The position numbers and the translations under genes are program-made. The notes beneath the pieces were generated by a model. That model worked only from the letters and a program-made list of their open reading frames with translations. It searched no databases and had not been told where the DNA came from. Positions 18,569-27,276 of a stretch of DNA of 64,000 bases are shown here, one piece after another. Every line of letters starts with the position of its first letter. The first letter of the stretch is position 1. This DNA comes from Flavobacterium limnosediminis JC2902 (GTDB lineage: Bacteria; Bacteroidota; Bacteroidia; Flavobacteriales; Flavobacteriaceae), in assembly GCF_000498535.1 (NCBI RefSeq), contig NZ_AVGG01000019.1:62001-126000 (forward strand), written 5' to 3'.

Positions 18569-18576
18569 TACTTTTG
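18569..18576 (+). promoter_or_regulatory. -7 box for rimO
   Basis: TACTTTTG matches TAnnTTTG, 37 bases before the rimO ATG. No TTG at ideal spacing. Confidence 0.45.
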
Positions 18577-18613
18577 CGCACTTTGTTGAAATAAAATCAA
18601 GTATCGTAAATAT

Positions 18614-19927
18614 ATGAGAACCAAGTCGTTAAAGAAAAACAAAATCAACGTAATCACCCTTGGGTGTTCAAAAAACGTGTATGACAGTGAAGTACTGATG
18701 GGGCAATTAAAAGCCAGCGGTAAAGAAGTGGAGCACGAAGCACCTGCGGAAAACGAGGGCAACATCATTGTTATCAACACTTGCGGCTTTATTGACAATG
18801 CGAAAGCGGAATCGGTAAACATGATTTTGGAATATGCCGATAAGAAAGAAAAAGGCTTGGTAGACAAGGTTTTCGTGACCGGATGTTTATCGGAACGATA
18901 CCGACCTGATTTAGAGAAAGAAATCCCGAATGTGGATCAGTATTTCGGTACGACAGAATTACCGTTATTATTAAAAGCCCTGGGTGCCGATTATAAACAT
19001 GAGCTATTGGGAGAGCGTTTAACGACGACTCCGAAAAACTACGCGTATTTAAAAATTGCCGAAGGTTGCGACCGTCCGTGCAGTTTTTGTGCGATTCCGT
19101 TAATGCGTGGCGCACACGTTTCGCAACCGATTGAAAAACTGGTGAAAGAAGCGGAAGGTTTGGCGAAAAACGGCGTAAAAGAGTTGATTCTGATTGCTCA
19201 GGATTTGACGTACTACGGTTTGGACTTATACAAAAAACGTAACCTTGCCGAATTGCTTGAAAACCTTGCAAAAGTGGAAGGTATCGAATGGATTCGTCTG
19301 CACTACGCCTTCCCTACCGGTTTCCCGATGGATGTATTGGAATTAATGAAGCGTGAACCAAAAATCTGTAATTATATTGATATTCCGTTGCAGCACATTT
19401 CAGATAATATTCTGAAATCGATGCGTCGCGGAACAACTCAGGCGAAAACCACGAAGTTATTGAAAGATTTCCGTGAAGCAGTTCCGGGAATGGCGATCCG
19501 TACTACTTTAATTGTTGGTTATCCTGGTGAAACCGAAGAAGATTTCAACATCTTGAAAGACTTTGTTCAGGAAATGAAGTTTGACCGAATGGGTTGTTTC
19601 GCTTATTCGCATGAAGAAAACACACATGCTTATTTGTTGGAAGACGATGTTCCGGACGAAGTGAAACAAGCCCGTGCCAATGAAATCATGGAATTACAAT
19701 CGCAGATTTCATGGGATTTGAATCAGGAAAAAGTGGGTCAGGTTTTCAGATGCATCATCGACAGAAAAGAAGGCGGTCATTTTGTGGGAAGAACCGAATT
19801 TGACAGCCCGGATGTAGATAATGAGGTATTGATTGACGCTACGAAACACTACGTAAAAACTGGTGAATTCGTTAACATTAAAATCACCGAAGCCACAGAG
19901 TTTGACCTTTACGGTGAACCGGCTTAA
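18614..19927 (+). CDS. rimO: Ribosomal protein uS12 methylthiotransferase RimO
   Basis: A 437-residue radical SAM enzyme. The N-terminal UPF0004 domain holds the auxiliary cluster cysteines in LGCSKN, NTCGFID and VTGCLSERY. The radical SAM motif is CDRPCSFC (CX3CX2C). A TRAM domain ends the protein (GQVFRCIIDRKEGGHFVGRT). The phrase GAHVSQPIEKLVKEAEGLA fits RimO rather than MiaB. It adds a methylthio group to Asp88 of S12. The gene is transcribed alone here, with element A and its own -7 box upstream and a terminator downstream. Confidence 0.96.
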   Translation: MRTKSLKKNKINVITLGCSKNVYDSEVLMGQLKASGKEVEHEAPAENEGNIIVINTCGFIDNAKAESVNMILEYADKKEKGLVDKVFVTGCLSERYRPDLEKEIPNVDQYFGTTELPLLLKALGADYKHELLGERLTTTPKNYAYLKIAEGCDRPCSFCAIPLMRGAHVSQPIEKLVKEAEGLAKNGVKELILIAQDLTYYGLDLYKKRNLAELLENLAKVEGIEWIRLHYAFPTGFPMDVLELMKREPKICNYIDIPLQHISDNILKSMRRGTTQAKTTKLLKDFREAVPGMAIRTTLIVGYPGETEEDFNILKDFVQEMKFDRMGCFAYSHEENTHAYLLEDDVPDEVKQARANEIMELQSQISWDLNQEKVGQVFRCIIDRKEGGHFVGRTEFDSPDVDNEVLIDATKHYVKTGEFVNIKITEATEFDLYGEPA

Positions 19928-19954
19928 TACTAAATCCATTTCAAATAAAATACT

Positions 19955-19993
19955 AAATCCCCATTAACTCAGGTTAGTGGGGATTTTTATTTT
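19955..19993 (+). terminator. Terminator after rimO
   Basis: AAATCCCCATTAAC/GTTAGTGGGGATTT 14-bp stem (one mismatch or wobble), 4-nt loop, then T-rich tract. Confidence 0.85.
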
Positions 19994-20093
19994 TTGTTCC
20001 TCCACACTCTTTTTAACATTAATTGAGGAAAAACCGCAACAGCCTGTTTCAGTTAGTTTCTAGTATTGCATAAACCAATTAATCACTGAAATT

Positions 20094-20636
20094 ATGATTC
20101 CGGAAACCTTAACCATCACTGAAAGACAAATATTAGTCAGCCAATTTAAAATACTCTCAACAATCGGTTTCAATAACGATTACGAGACCAAAATCGAAAT
20201 TCTGGAAAATGGGTATACCGAACAGTATTTTGAGGTTTTTGATATTGCAACTGAAGAAGTTCCGATTGAAATCTGCGAGGAAACCACTCAGATCTTACAC
20301 ATGTTCCGTCGTATTGCCGAGACAACGGAATTGCTTTCGGAAGAAGAAAAGCAATCATTGGATTTGGAAAAAATAAAATTCGAAGGGTTTGACGCTAATC
20401 ATGATGCCCATTACCATTACATGACTTTTTTGGTGAACACCATGAACCAATGGCAGGAATACAAAAGAACTTATCTGAATTCCCATAGCCGATTTCCGAT
20501 GCTGAAATACCGAAAAATGCTGGAATACCAGTATTATTTACTGGACTGTGATCAATACGATCTAAACAAAGAAGATTTGAAATGCATGATAGAACTTTTA
20601 AGCAGTTCTAAAAAAATCGTATCCTTAGAGGTATAG
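20094..20636 (+). CDS. YfbU/UPF0304 family protein
   Basis: The 180-residue protein aligns by eye with E. coli YfbU. TITERQILVSQFKIL corresponds to its N-terminal helix, followed by EILENGYTEQYFEVF, CEETTQILHMFRRI, KFEGFDANHDAHYHYMTFLV and a C-terminal LKYRKMLEYQYY. The family forms helical oligomers. Overproduced YfbU is reported to be toxic in E. coli, but its physiological function is unknown. It is cytoplasmic, with no signal peptide, and transcribed alone between two terminators. Confidence 0.8.
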   Translation: MIPETLTITERQILVSQFKILSTIGFNNDYETKIEILENGYTEQYFEVFDIATEEVPIEICEETTQILHMFRRIAETTELLSEEEKQSLDLEKIKFEGFDANHDAHYHYMTFLVNTMNQWQEYKRTYLNSHSRFPMLKYRKMLEYQYYLLDCDQYDLNKEDLKCMIELLSSSKKIVSLEV

Positions 20637-20668
20637 TTTTAGTTTTAGTTTTTGTTGTAGTTAATAAA

Positions 20669-20690
20669 AAACCGCCTTTCGGCGGTTTTT
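20669..20690. terminator. Bidirectional terminator between YfbU-like gene and carboxylase operon
   Basis: AAACCGCC-TTTC-GGCGGTTT stem with an A-run before and T-run after, between convergent genes. Confidence 0.88.
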
Positions 20691-20693
20691 GTA

Positions 20694-22235
20694 TTATAAA
20701 GGAATATTCCCGTGCTTTCGTTTCGGAGTATCTACTGTTTTGTGTTCTAAGATACTGAATGCTTTTAACAACTTTCTTCTCGTATCTTGCGGCAAAATAA
20801 CCTCATCGATAAAACCACGTTTTGCTGCGCTGTACGGATTAGCAAACAAATCAGCATATTCTGCTTCTTTTTCCAATAATTTTGCGGCCGGGTCTGCAGC
20901 TTCGGAAATTTCTTTTTTGAAAATAATCTCTGATGCCCCTTTTGCTCCCATTACGGCAATCTCGGCAGTTGGCCAGGCAAAGTTGAAGTCGGCACCAATA
21001 TGTTTAGAGTTCATTACATCATAAGCGCCACCATAGGCCTTACGCGTAATTACCGTAACTCTTGGCACGGTGGCCTCACTTAAAGCGTATAACAATTTCG
21101 CACCGTGAACAATAATACCGTTCCATTCCTGATCGGTTCCAGGCAAGAAGCCAGGAACATCCACCAATACCAACAACGGAATATTGAACGCATCACAAAA
21201 ACGGGTAAAACGTGCCGCTTTGACAGAACTGTTTACATCCAGTACACCAGCCAAATACATCGGTTGATTGGCCACAATCCCCACACTTCTCCCTCCTAAT
21301 CTTGCAAAGCCTACGATAATATTTTCAGCATAATTTTTATGAATCTCAAAAAACGAATCTTCATCTATCACACCCTGAATCACATCGTGCATATCATACG
21401 GTTTGTTCGGATTATCCGGAATGATGTTCGTTAATTGCTCTCTAACCTCATCTTTAATATCGTATGCTAATTTAGCTGGTATTTCTTTATTGCTTTGCGG
21501 AAGATAACTCAATAATTTTTTCACATCCTCCAGACATTCGACATCGTTGGCAGACGTAATGTGCGCCACGCCTGATTTGGAAGAATGTGTAGTTGCCCCT
21601 CCCAATTCCTCTGAAGTCACTTCTTCATTGGTAACCGTTTTCACTACATTTGGCCCAGTTACAAACATGTAACTCGTATTTTCCACCATCATGGTAAAAT
21701 CTGTCATTGCCGGAGAATATACTGCTCCACCGGCACAAGGCCCCATAATTGCTGAAATTTGAGGAATTACCCCGGACGCCTGCACATTTCGAAAGAAAAT
21801 ATCGGCATAGCCCCCCAAAGAACGAACCCCTTCCTGAATACGTGCTCCTCCGGAATCGTTCAATCCAATCATCGGGACTCCGGCTTTTAGAGCCATGTCC
21901 ATCACCTTACAGATTTTCTCTGCATGCGTTTCCGACAAGGCACCCCCGAAAACGGTAAAATCCTGTGCAAAAACATATACCGGACGACCACTTATAGTTC
22001 CGTAACCCGTAATCACACCGTCTCCATAATAGACTTCTTTTTCCATTCCGAAATCGGTAGTACGGTGTGTCACCAATAACCCTATTTCTTCAAACGAACC
22101 TTCATCCAAAAGATAGTCCACACGTTCGCGGGCCGTCAATTTCTTTTTGGCATGTTGGGTTGCTATTCTTTTTTCTCCACCTCCCAAATAAGCTTGGGAC
22201 ATTTTATCCTGTAATACTTTTATTTTATCCTCCAT
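20694..22235 (-). CDS. Acyl-CoA carboxylase, carboxyltransferase (beta) subunit
   Basis: A 513-residue crotonase-fold carboxyltransferase of the propionyl/acetyl-CoA type: [19 protein letters not shown] at the start, [26 protein letters not shown], then the C-terminal half with [32 protein letters not shown] and [11 protein letters not shown]. It transfers CO2 from carboxybiotin to an acyl-CoA. Last gene of a three-gene operon, 9 bp after the biotin carboxylase gene. The separate BC, BCCP and fused-CT arrangement is the Bacteroidota propionyl-CoA carboxylase pattern, but acyl specificity cannot be read from sequence alone. Confidence 0.93.
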   Translation of the reverse strand: MEDKIKVLQDKMSQAYLGGGEKRIATQHAKKKLTARERVDYLLDEGSFEEIGLLVTHRTTDFGMEKEVYYGDGVITGYGTISGRPVYVFAQDFTVFGGALSETHAEKICKVMDMALKAGVPMIGLNDSGGARIQEGVRSLGGYADIFFRNVQASGVIPQISAIMGPCAGGAVYSPAMTDFTMMVENTSYMFVTGPNVVKTVTNEEVTSEELGGATTHSSKSGVAHITSANDVECLEDVKKLLSYLPQSNKEIPAKLAYDIKDEVREQLTNIIPDNPNKPYDMHDVIQGVIDEDSFFEIHKNYAENIIVGFARLGGRSVGIVANQPMYLAGVLDVNSSVKAARFTRFCDAFNIPLLVLVDVPGFLPGTDQEWNGIIVHGAKLLYALSEATVPRVTVITRKAYGGAYDVMNSKHIGADFNFAWPTAEIAVMGAKGASEIIFKKEISEAADPAAKLLEKEAEYADLFANPYSAAKRGFIDEVILPQDTRRKLLKAFSILEHKTVDTPKRKHGNIPL

Positions 22236-22244
22236 GATGAATTA

Positions 22245-23687
22245 CTAAATTGGTAAACGCAAGATTTTTTGATCTTCCATATATTGTTTCAAAGCCACAT
22301 AAGCAGCAATTTCGGCTTCTTTAGTCATTTGTGCTTTTAAGACTTCGCTGTCATAGTATTTCTTTACGAAATGTGTATCGAAATTCCCGGAACGAAACGC
22401 TTCGTGCTCCATTACAAACTTACCGAAGGGCAATGTCGTGCTAACGCCCTCAATATGATAGGCATCAATTGCTTCAATCATTTTCTGTATTGCTTCCTCA
22501 CGGGTTTTTCCGTACGTAATCAGTTTGGAAAGCATCGGATCATAATAAATCGGAATGTCCATACCCTGCTCGAATCCGTTATCCACACGAATACCTTCTC
22601 CCTCAGGAATCTGATAAACATCCAAACGCCCAACATTCGGAAGGAAATCATTTAGCGGATCTTCGGCATAGACACGCAATTCCATCGCATGTCCGTTAAT
22701 TTGCAAATCTTCCTGTTTTATGTCCAACGCTTCGCCTCGGGCTACACGAATCTGCATTTCCACCAAATCCATACCGGTAATCATTTCCGTAACGGGGTGC
22801 TCTACCTGAAGACGCGTGTTCATTTCCAGGAAGTAGAAATTTTTGTTTTCATCCAGAAGGAATTCCACGGTTCCGGCGCCAAGATAATCACACGATTGGG
22901 CCACTTTTACAGCCGCTTCTCCCATCGCTTTACGAATCTCCGGAGTTAACACCGCTGAAGGTGCTTCTTCCACCACTTTCTGATGACGACGCTGAATACT
23001 GCATTCTCTTTCAAACAGATACAATATATTTCCGTGACTGTCGGCCATAACCTGAATTTCGATATGTCGTGGCGATGCGACGTATTTCTCAATAAAGACA
23101 GAACCGTCTCCGAAAGCCGCAACCGCTTCACTGATGGCGCGGTTCATTTGTGATTCGAAATCCGCTTCGCTTTCCACGGCGCGCATTCCTTTTCCTCCGC
23201 CACCGGCAGACGCTTTAATCAAAATTGGAAAACCGATTTCTTTAGCAATCTGTTTCGCTTTTTCAACATCGGTAATCGCTTCATCAACACCGGGAACCAT
23301 AGGAATATCATAAGCTTTAACAGCATCTTTAGCCGCAAGCTTGCTTCCCATGATTTGGATTGCTTTCGATTTTGGCCCGATAAAAGTGATATTGTTTTTT
23401 TCTGCCAATTCCGCAAAATCAGCATTTTCACTTAAGAATCCGTAACCCGGATGAATACCGTCCACGTTTAACGATTTGGCTACTTCAATGATTTTATCTC
23501 CTAAAAGATAGGATTGATTTGAGGGTGCTTCTCCGATACAAACAGCTTCACCGGCAAATTTAACGTGAGGTGCATTTCTGTCGGCTACTGAATAAACAGC
23601 AACGGTTTTGATCCCCATTTTCTTAGCCGTTCTCATCACGCGAAGGGCAATTTCTCCCCTATTGGCTACTAATATTTTTTTCATCAT
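22245..23687 (-). CDS. accC: Acyl-CoA carboxylase, biotin carboxylase subunit
   Basis: A 480-residue ATP-grasp enzyme: MKKILVANRGEIALRVMRTA, glycine-rich loop KASAGGGGKGMR, ERECSIQRRHQKVVEEAPS, FLEMNTRLQVEHPVTEM. It carboxylates biotin on the carrier subunit using ATP and bicarbonate. The start has two consecutive ATGs (23687 and 23684); the second gives the usual family N-terminus. The preceding BCCP stop (TAA) abuts the first ATG, so translation is probably coupled. Whether it serves acetyl- or propionyl-CoA carboxylation is not decided by this subunit. Confidence 0.94.
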   Translation of the reverse strand: MMKKILVANRGEIALRVMRTAKKMGIKTVAVYSVADRNAPHVKFAGEAVCIGEAPSNQSYLLGDKIIEVAKSLNVDGIHPGYGFLSENADFAELAEKNNITFIGPKSKAIQIMGSKLAAKDAVKAYDIPMVPGVDEAITDVEKAKQIAKEIGFPILIKASAGGGGKGMRAVESEADFESQMNRAISEAVAAFGDGSVFIEKYVASPRHIEIQVMADSHGNILYLFERECSIQRRHQKVVEEAPSAVLTPEIRKAMGEAAVKVAQSCDYLGAGTVEFLLDENKNFYFLEMNTRLQVEHPVTEMITGMDLVEMQIRVARGEALDIKQEDLQINGHAMELRVYAEDPLNDFLPNVGRLDVYQIPEGEGIRVDNGFEQGMDIPIYYDPMLSKLITYGKTREEAIQKMIEAIDAYHIEGVSTTLPFGKFVMEHEAFRSGNFDTHFVKKYYDSEVLKAQMTKEAEIAAYVALKQYMEDQKILRLPI

Positions 23688-24173
23688 TTACTCGAATTCA
23701 ATTAATAACTGACCTTTATCTACCGCCTCATCTTTACTTACTGCAATAGACTTGATAACCCCGTCACGTGGTGAAAGGAAACTGTTTTCCATTTTCATGG
23801 CACCTAAAATCAGGATTGGGTCGTTTTCCTTTACTTCCTGACCTACTTCAACATTGATTTCCAGAATTAATCCCGGCATTGGTGCTTTGATGGAATTGAT
23901 TTGTTTAGCTGCACCGACAGCAAATCCCATTTCCTTAATCAATTGATCCAACGGATTGGCAATATCCACCACATAAGTAGTGTTATTGATCTCTACCGTG
24001 TACTTTTTGGCATTAAAGTCGGAAGCAATAATTGCTGCTTCAAAAGGAGTGTTGTCTTTTAAAATATGATATTTCGAGTTTCCTAAACTCACTGCATCCA
24101 AAGAGGATACGTCCGTATCTGCAACATCAAAATGAGTTGATGTATTTACGGTTACTTTATAAGTAGTACTCAT
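23688..24173 (-). CDS. Biotin carboxyl carrier subunit
   Basis: A 161-residue carrier protein. The biotinyl domain (KAPMPGLILEINVEVGQEVK) carries the attachment motif AMKMEN with Lys127. The N-terminal about 85 residues are a divergent strand-rich domain typical of the Bacteroidota acyl-CoA carboxylase carrier. First gene of the operon; the next gene starts at the base after its stop. Confidence 0.92.
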   Translation of the reverse strand: MSTTYKVTVNTSTHFDVADTDVSSLDAVSLGNSKYHILKDNTPFEAAIIASDFNAKKYTVEINNTTYVVDIANPLDQLIKEMGFAVGAAKQINSIKAPMPGLILEINVEVGQEVKENDPILILGAMKMENSFLSPRDGVIKSIAVSKDEAVDKGQLLIEFE

Positions 24174-24263
24174 GGTTAAAAATTTGTTCCCGTAAATGTA
24201 AATAATCTAAAACATTTTCAGGTAAACTTTTAACCGGTAAATTGGTAAATTACTATAGTTAAA

Positions 24264-26453
24264 CTACAAGGCCAACAAACCGAAATCACGCAAGGTATTA
24301 ATGGGTTTTGAATACCAGAACAATTCAAAATCTTCCAGTCCGAAAGATTCGTAGTCTGATTTCACTTCATTAAAGGTGATTTTTTTGTCGTTTGCTACCG
24401 ACATTTTTTTAATTAACGACTGCAACCAGATGCCTTTTTCTTTTTCCACGGAGATTTCAGAAACCTCGCGTTTGTCATGAAAAGTCATTTTCATCATTTC
24501 CCAGGAATTGCCTTTTTTACTTTTCGTAAAAATTTCGACTAAAGGCTTTCCTCCTATCCAAACGATTTTAGCGTTTGGTTTGCTATTGAAGTTAACCTCT
24601 TTTTCAAGGCAGTTGTATATGAAGTCGGGTTTTATGGTAGTTCTTGGAATTTTAAAATCGAACCAATCCTGCAACGGATAATCGAAACAGATGCCGTGCA
24701 TGTAATTGAAGAGCGATTTCTTCAATCCGAAACTGAACTTATCGTGATCGATTCCGGTTTTATCCTGAAACTGGATGTCGTTGTTGGCAAAAGTGATTTC
24801 ATTCATATCGGGTATCACTCCGAATTCCTCAGGAAACATTCCAACCGGACTGTGTGCGGTCATGGCAAACTGATGCCAGAAACCCGACTGTAATGTGCCC
24901 ACTTCAAACAACTGACGCACCATTTCCAGACTGTCAACAGTTTCCTGAACCGTTTGTGTTGGATAGCCGTACATTAAATAAGCATGCACCATGACGCCTG
25001 CTTCGGTGAAATTTCGGGTCACTTGTGCTACCTGCTCTACTGTTACGCCTTTTTTTATCAGTTCCAACAGTCGGTCGGAAGCTACTTCCAGTCCACCGGA
25101 AACGGCGATACAACCTGAGGCTTTCAGCAATACGCATAAATCGGCCGTGAAGCTTTTTTCGAAACGGATGTTCGTCCACCAGGTTACCGTTAGGTTTCTG
25201 CGGAGAATTTCCAAGGCTACTTCGCGCATTAAGGCAGGTGGTGCCGCTTCGTCTACGAAATGGAATCCGTTGTGTTTGGTTTGAACGATGAGTTCTTCCA
25301 TCCTATCCACCAATGTTTTGGCGGCGATGGGTTCGTATATTTTGATGTAATCGAGTGAAATATCGCAGAAGGTACATTTTCCCCAATAGCAACCGTGCGC
25401 CATAGTGAGTTTGTTCCAGCGACCGTCACTCCAAAGACTATGCATCGGATTGGCGATTTCGATTACGGATATGTATTTGTCTAAAAGTAAATCGGTGTAA
25501 TCAGGCGTGCCGACGTCGTTTTGTTTGTAGTCGTGACGAAGGGTGTTGCTCTTATAAACCACCTGATTGTCTTCCAACAGAAAGGTTCTTTTGAATTCGG
25601 CATGACCGGAATTACAAATCGTATTGTATACAAGTTCAACGGGAAGTTCGCCGTCGTCTAATGTAATGTAATCAAAGAATTCGAAGACGCGGACATCTTT
25701 CAGTTCGCGCAGTTCGGTATTTGGGAAACCGCCGCCCATGGCTACTTTAACCTCGGGAAAATGTTGTTTGATGTATTGTGCACAACGAAAGGCACTGTAC
25801 AGATTTCCGGGAAAAGGAACTGAGAAACAAATCAGTTTCGGGTTGACCTGCTGCAATCGTTCGGCTATAATCTTTAAGGTGATGTTGTCGATATACGTTG
25901 GCTCCGTTTGCAGGTAGTCGTACAATTCATCAAAGGAGTTGGCACTTCTTCCCAAACGTTCGGCATAGCGACTGAAGCCGAAATTTTCATCGACGCACTC
26001 CACTATAAAATCGGATAAATCCTCGAGGTATAAGGTTGAAAGATGTTTCCCTTTGTCCTGCATCCCCATGGTTCCGAACGCCCAATCCATGTCGTCTAAC
26101 TGACTGAAACGGGAAGCTTCGGGAAGGAAGCCGTCAAGACAGATTTGTCGGGCTAATGTGGGATTTTGTCCTTGCAGAAACGCGATAACCGAATCGATGG
26201 TTTTGATGTACTCGTGCTGCAGGCTGAAAATGCGCTGTGCATTATCGGAGAACTCGCTTTGATTGGTTTCGGCATAGTTGAAAATACCGGTTAACCCTTG
26301 TTTTGAAAACAATTCCAGAATCACTTCGATACCCAAATCCATCTGAAACGAATCGATGTTCTTGGTATTCAGAAAACCTTTTAAGTAAGCCGTTGCCGGA
26401 TACGGCGTATTCAGCTGGGTAAAAGGCGGCGTGATTAGGAGGATGTTGTTCAT
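24264..26453 (-). CDS. Cobalamin-binding-domain radical SAM protein
   Basis: A 729-residue protein. The N-terminal part (NNILLITPPFTQLNTPYPA to PEVKVAMGGGFPNTELREL) has the order of a B12-binding Rossmann domain, but I found no DxHxxG motif. The radical SAM core starts at HGCYWGKCTFC near residue 370: the first two cysteines are four apart rather than three (CX4CX2C). Later features are WWTNIRFEK, SGGLEVASDRLLELIKKGVT and VHAYLMYGYPTQT, typical of B12-dependent radical SAM enzymes. The substrate is unknown. It follows a Cro/C1-like gene by 22 bp and is probably co-transcribed with it. Confidence 0.82.
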   Translation of the reverse strand: MNNILLITPPFTQLNTPYPATAYLKGFLNTKNIDSFQMDLGIEVILELFSKQGLTGIFNYAETNQSEFSDNAQRIFSLQHEYIKTIDSVIAFLQGQNPTLARQICLDGFLPEASRFSQLDDMDWAFGTMGMQDKGKHLSTLYLEDLSDFIVECVDENFGFSRYAERLGRSANSFDELYDYLQTEPTYIDNITLKIIAERLQQVNPKLICFSVPFPGNLYSAFRCAQYIKQHFPEVKVAMGGGFPNTELRELKDVRVFEFFDYITLDDGELPVELVYNTICNSGHAEFKRTFLLEDNQVVYKSNTLRHDYKQNDVGTPDYTDLLLDKYISVIEIANPMHSLWSDGRWNKLTMAHGCYWGKCTFCDISLDYIKIYEPIAAKTLVDRMEELIVQTKHNGFHFVDEAAPPALMREVALEILRRNLTVTWWTNIRFEKSFTADLCVLLKASGCIAVSGGLEVASDRLLELIKKGVTVEQVAQVTRNFTEAGVMVHAYLMYGYPTQTVQETVDSLEMVRQLFEVGTLQSGFWHQFAMTAHSPVGMFPEEFGVIPDMNEITFANNDIQFQDKTGIDHDKFSFGLKKSLFNYMHGICFDYPLQDWFDFKIPRTTIKPDFIYNCLEKEVNFNSKPNAKIVWIGGKPLVEIFTKSKKGNSWEMMKMTFHDKREVSEISVEKEKGIWLQSLIKKMSVANDKKITFNEVKSDYESFGLEDFELFWYSKPINTLRDFGLLAL

Positions 26454-26475
26454 TTGTTTTTATTGACCGACAAAA

Positions 26476-26820
26476 TTACTCCATATTTTTAATGATGTCA
26501 TGGATTTGCTGAATTTTCTCGATGGGAAGCGCATTTATTTTGGCGGTGATCTCGTTTGAAATTTCTTTTTTGGTTAGCGTATGCAAGGCGTGATCGTTGG
26601 GAATTGTGTCGTTTTGATACGGACGAAAATCGAGGATATCATTGGGCGTGCAGTTAAAATCGCGGCAGAATTTCTCTAATCGTACGAGGTTGATTTCCAT
26701 TACCCTGTTTTTGGTGAGCTTTGTGGCATAATTGGCAGAATAGCCTATCGATGTTAAGTAAGAGAAAGGACGATTGATGCCTTTAAGCTTGAAGATTCGG
26801 GCGAAATTGAAGAATAGCAT
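26476..26820 (-). CDS. Cro/C1-type helix-turn-helix regulator
   Basis: A 114-residue protein with one HTH in residues about 20-65: a divergent first helix, SIGYSANYATKLTKNRV, then MEINLVRLEKFCRDFNCTPNDILDF, the characteristic recognition-to-dimer helix of HTH_26/XRE proteins. The tail (EISNEITAKINALPIEKIQQIHDIIKNM) is a short amphipathic helix. It lies directly upstream of the radical SAM gene on the same strand, suggesting local control or shared function. Its own 5' flank leads into the 21-bp repeat array, about 95 bp away. Confidence 0.78.
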   Translation of the reverse strand: MLFFNFARIFKLKGINRPFSYLTSIGYSANYATKLTKNRVMEINLVRLEKFCRDFNCTPNDILDFRPYQNDTIPNDHALHTLTKKEISNEITAKINALPIEKIQQIHDIIKNME

Positions 26821-26916
26821 GTTTGTTTCTGTTTGTTTGTTGTTTGATTATGCGAAATAAATTGTAGGTAAATTTATATAAAACTATTTATATATAAAAA
26901 GAAAATACTTACATTT

Positions 26917-27168
26917 AAAAATAAACTCGTTAGATACCAAAACAAAGTCGTTAGATATCAAAACAAAGTCATCAGCTCCAATAATAAAGTCATTAGCTCC
27001 AAAAATAAAGTCATCAGCTCCAAAAACGAAGTCGTTAGATACCTAAATAAAGTCGTTATATATCAAAACAAAGTCGCTTCAACCAAAAATAAAGTCGTTA
27101 GATACCAAAACAAAGTCGCTTCAACCAAAAACAAAGTCGTTAGATATCAAAACAAACTCATTATCGAC
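26917..27168 (+). repeat. 12-unit, 21-bp tandem repeat array
   Basis: Twelve degenerate copies in exact 21-bp register, each with an A-rich spacer and an AAAGTCGTTAG-like core (variants AAAGTCATCAG, AAAGTCATTAG, AAAGTCGCTTC). Three unit classes alternate: cores followed by ATATC or ATACC, by CTCC, and by AACC. One plus-strand frame is open from 26872 to the TAA at 27202 through all units (heptads of NKVVRYQ, NKVISSK and NKVASTK type) but has no ATG, GTG or TTG. It fills most of the 456-bp gap between the HTH gene and the divergent giant T9SS gene. Confidence 0.9.
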
Positions 27169-27223
27169 TTAACAAAAACTTTACACACAATCATTAAGCT
27201 GTAAATTTCTAAATAATCAACTT

Positions 27224-27253
27224 TTGAAAAGCCTTTTTTAAAGACTATATTTG
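27224..27253 (+). promoter_or_regulatory. Promoter for the DUF7948/SBBP T9SS gene
   Basis: TTG at 27224-27226, 19-bp spacer, TATATTTG at 27246-27253; start codon 23 bases further. Good match to the Bacteroidota -33/-7 consensus. It begins 55 bp after the 21-bp array. Confidence 0.7.
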
Positions 27254-27276
27254 CGGAAAATTTTTACAATTACAGC

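Noticed and set aside
18789..19271. 160-residue minus-strand frame opposite rimO
   Set aside because: Antisense shadow of the radical SAM domain; no independent promoter or family features.
26917..27168. CRISPR array
   Set aside because: Units are 21 bp, contiguous and degenerate, without unique spacers; no cas genes are in the window.
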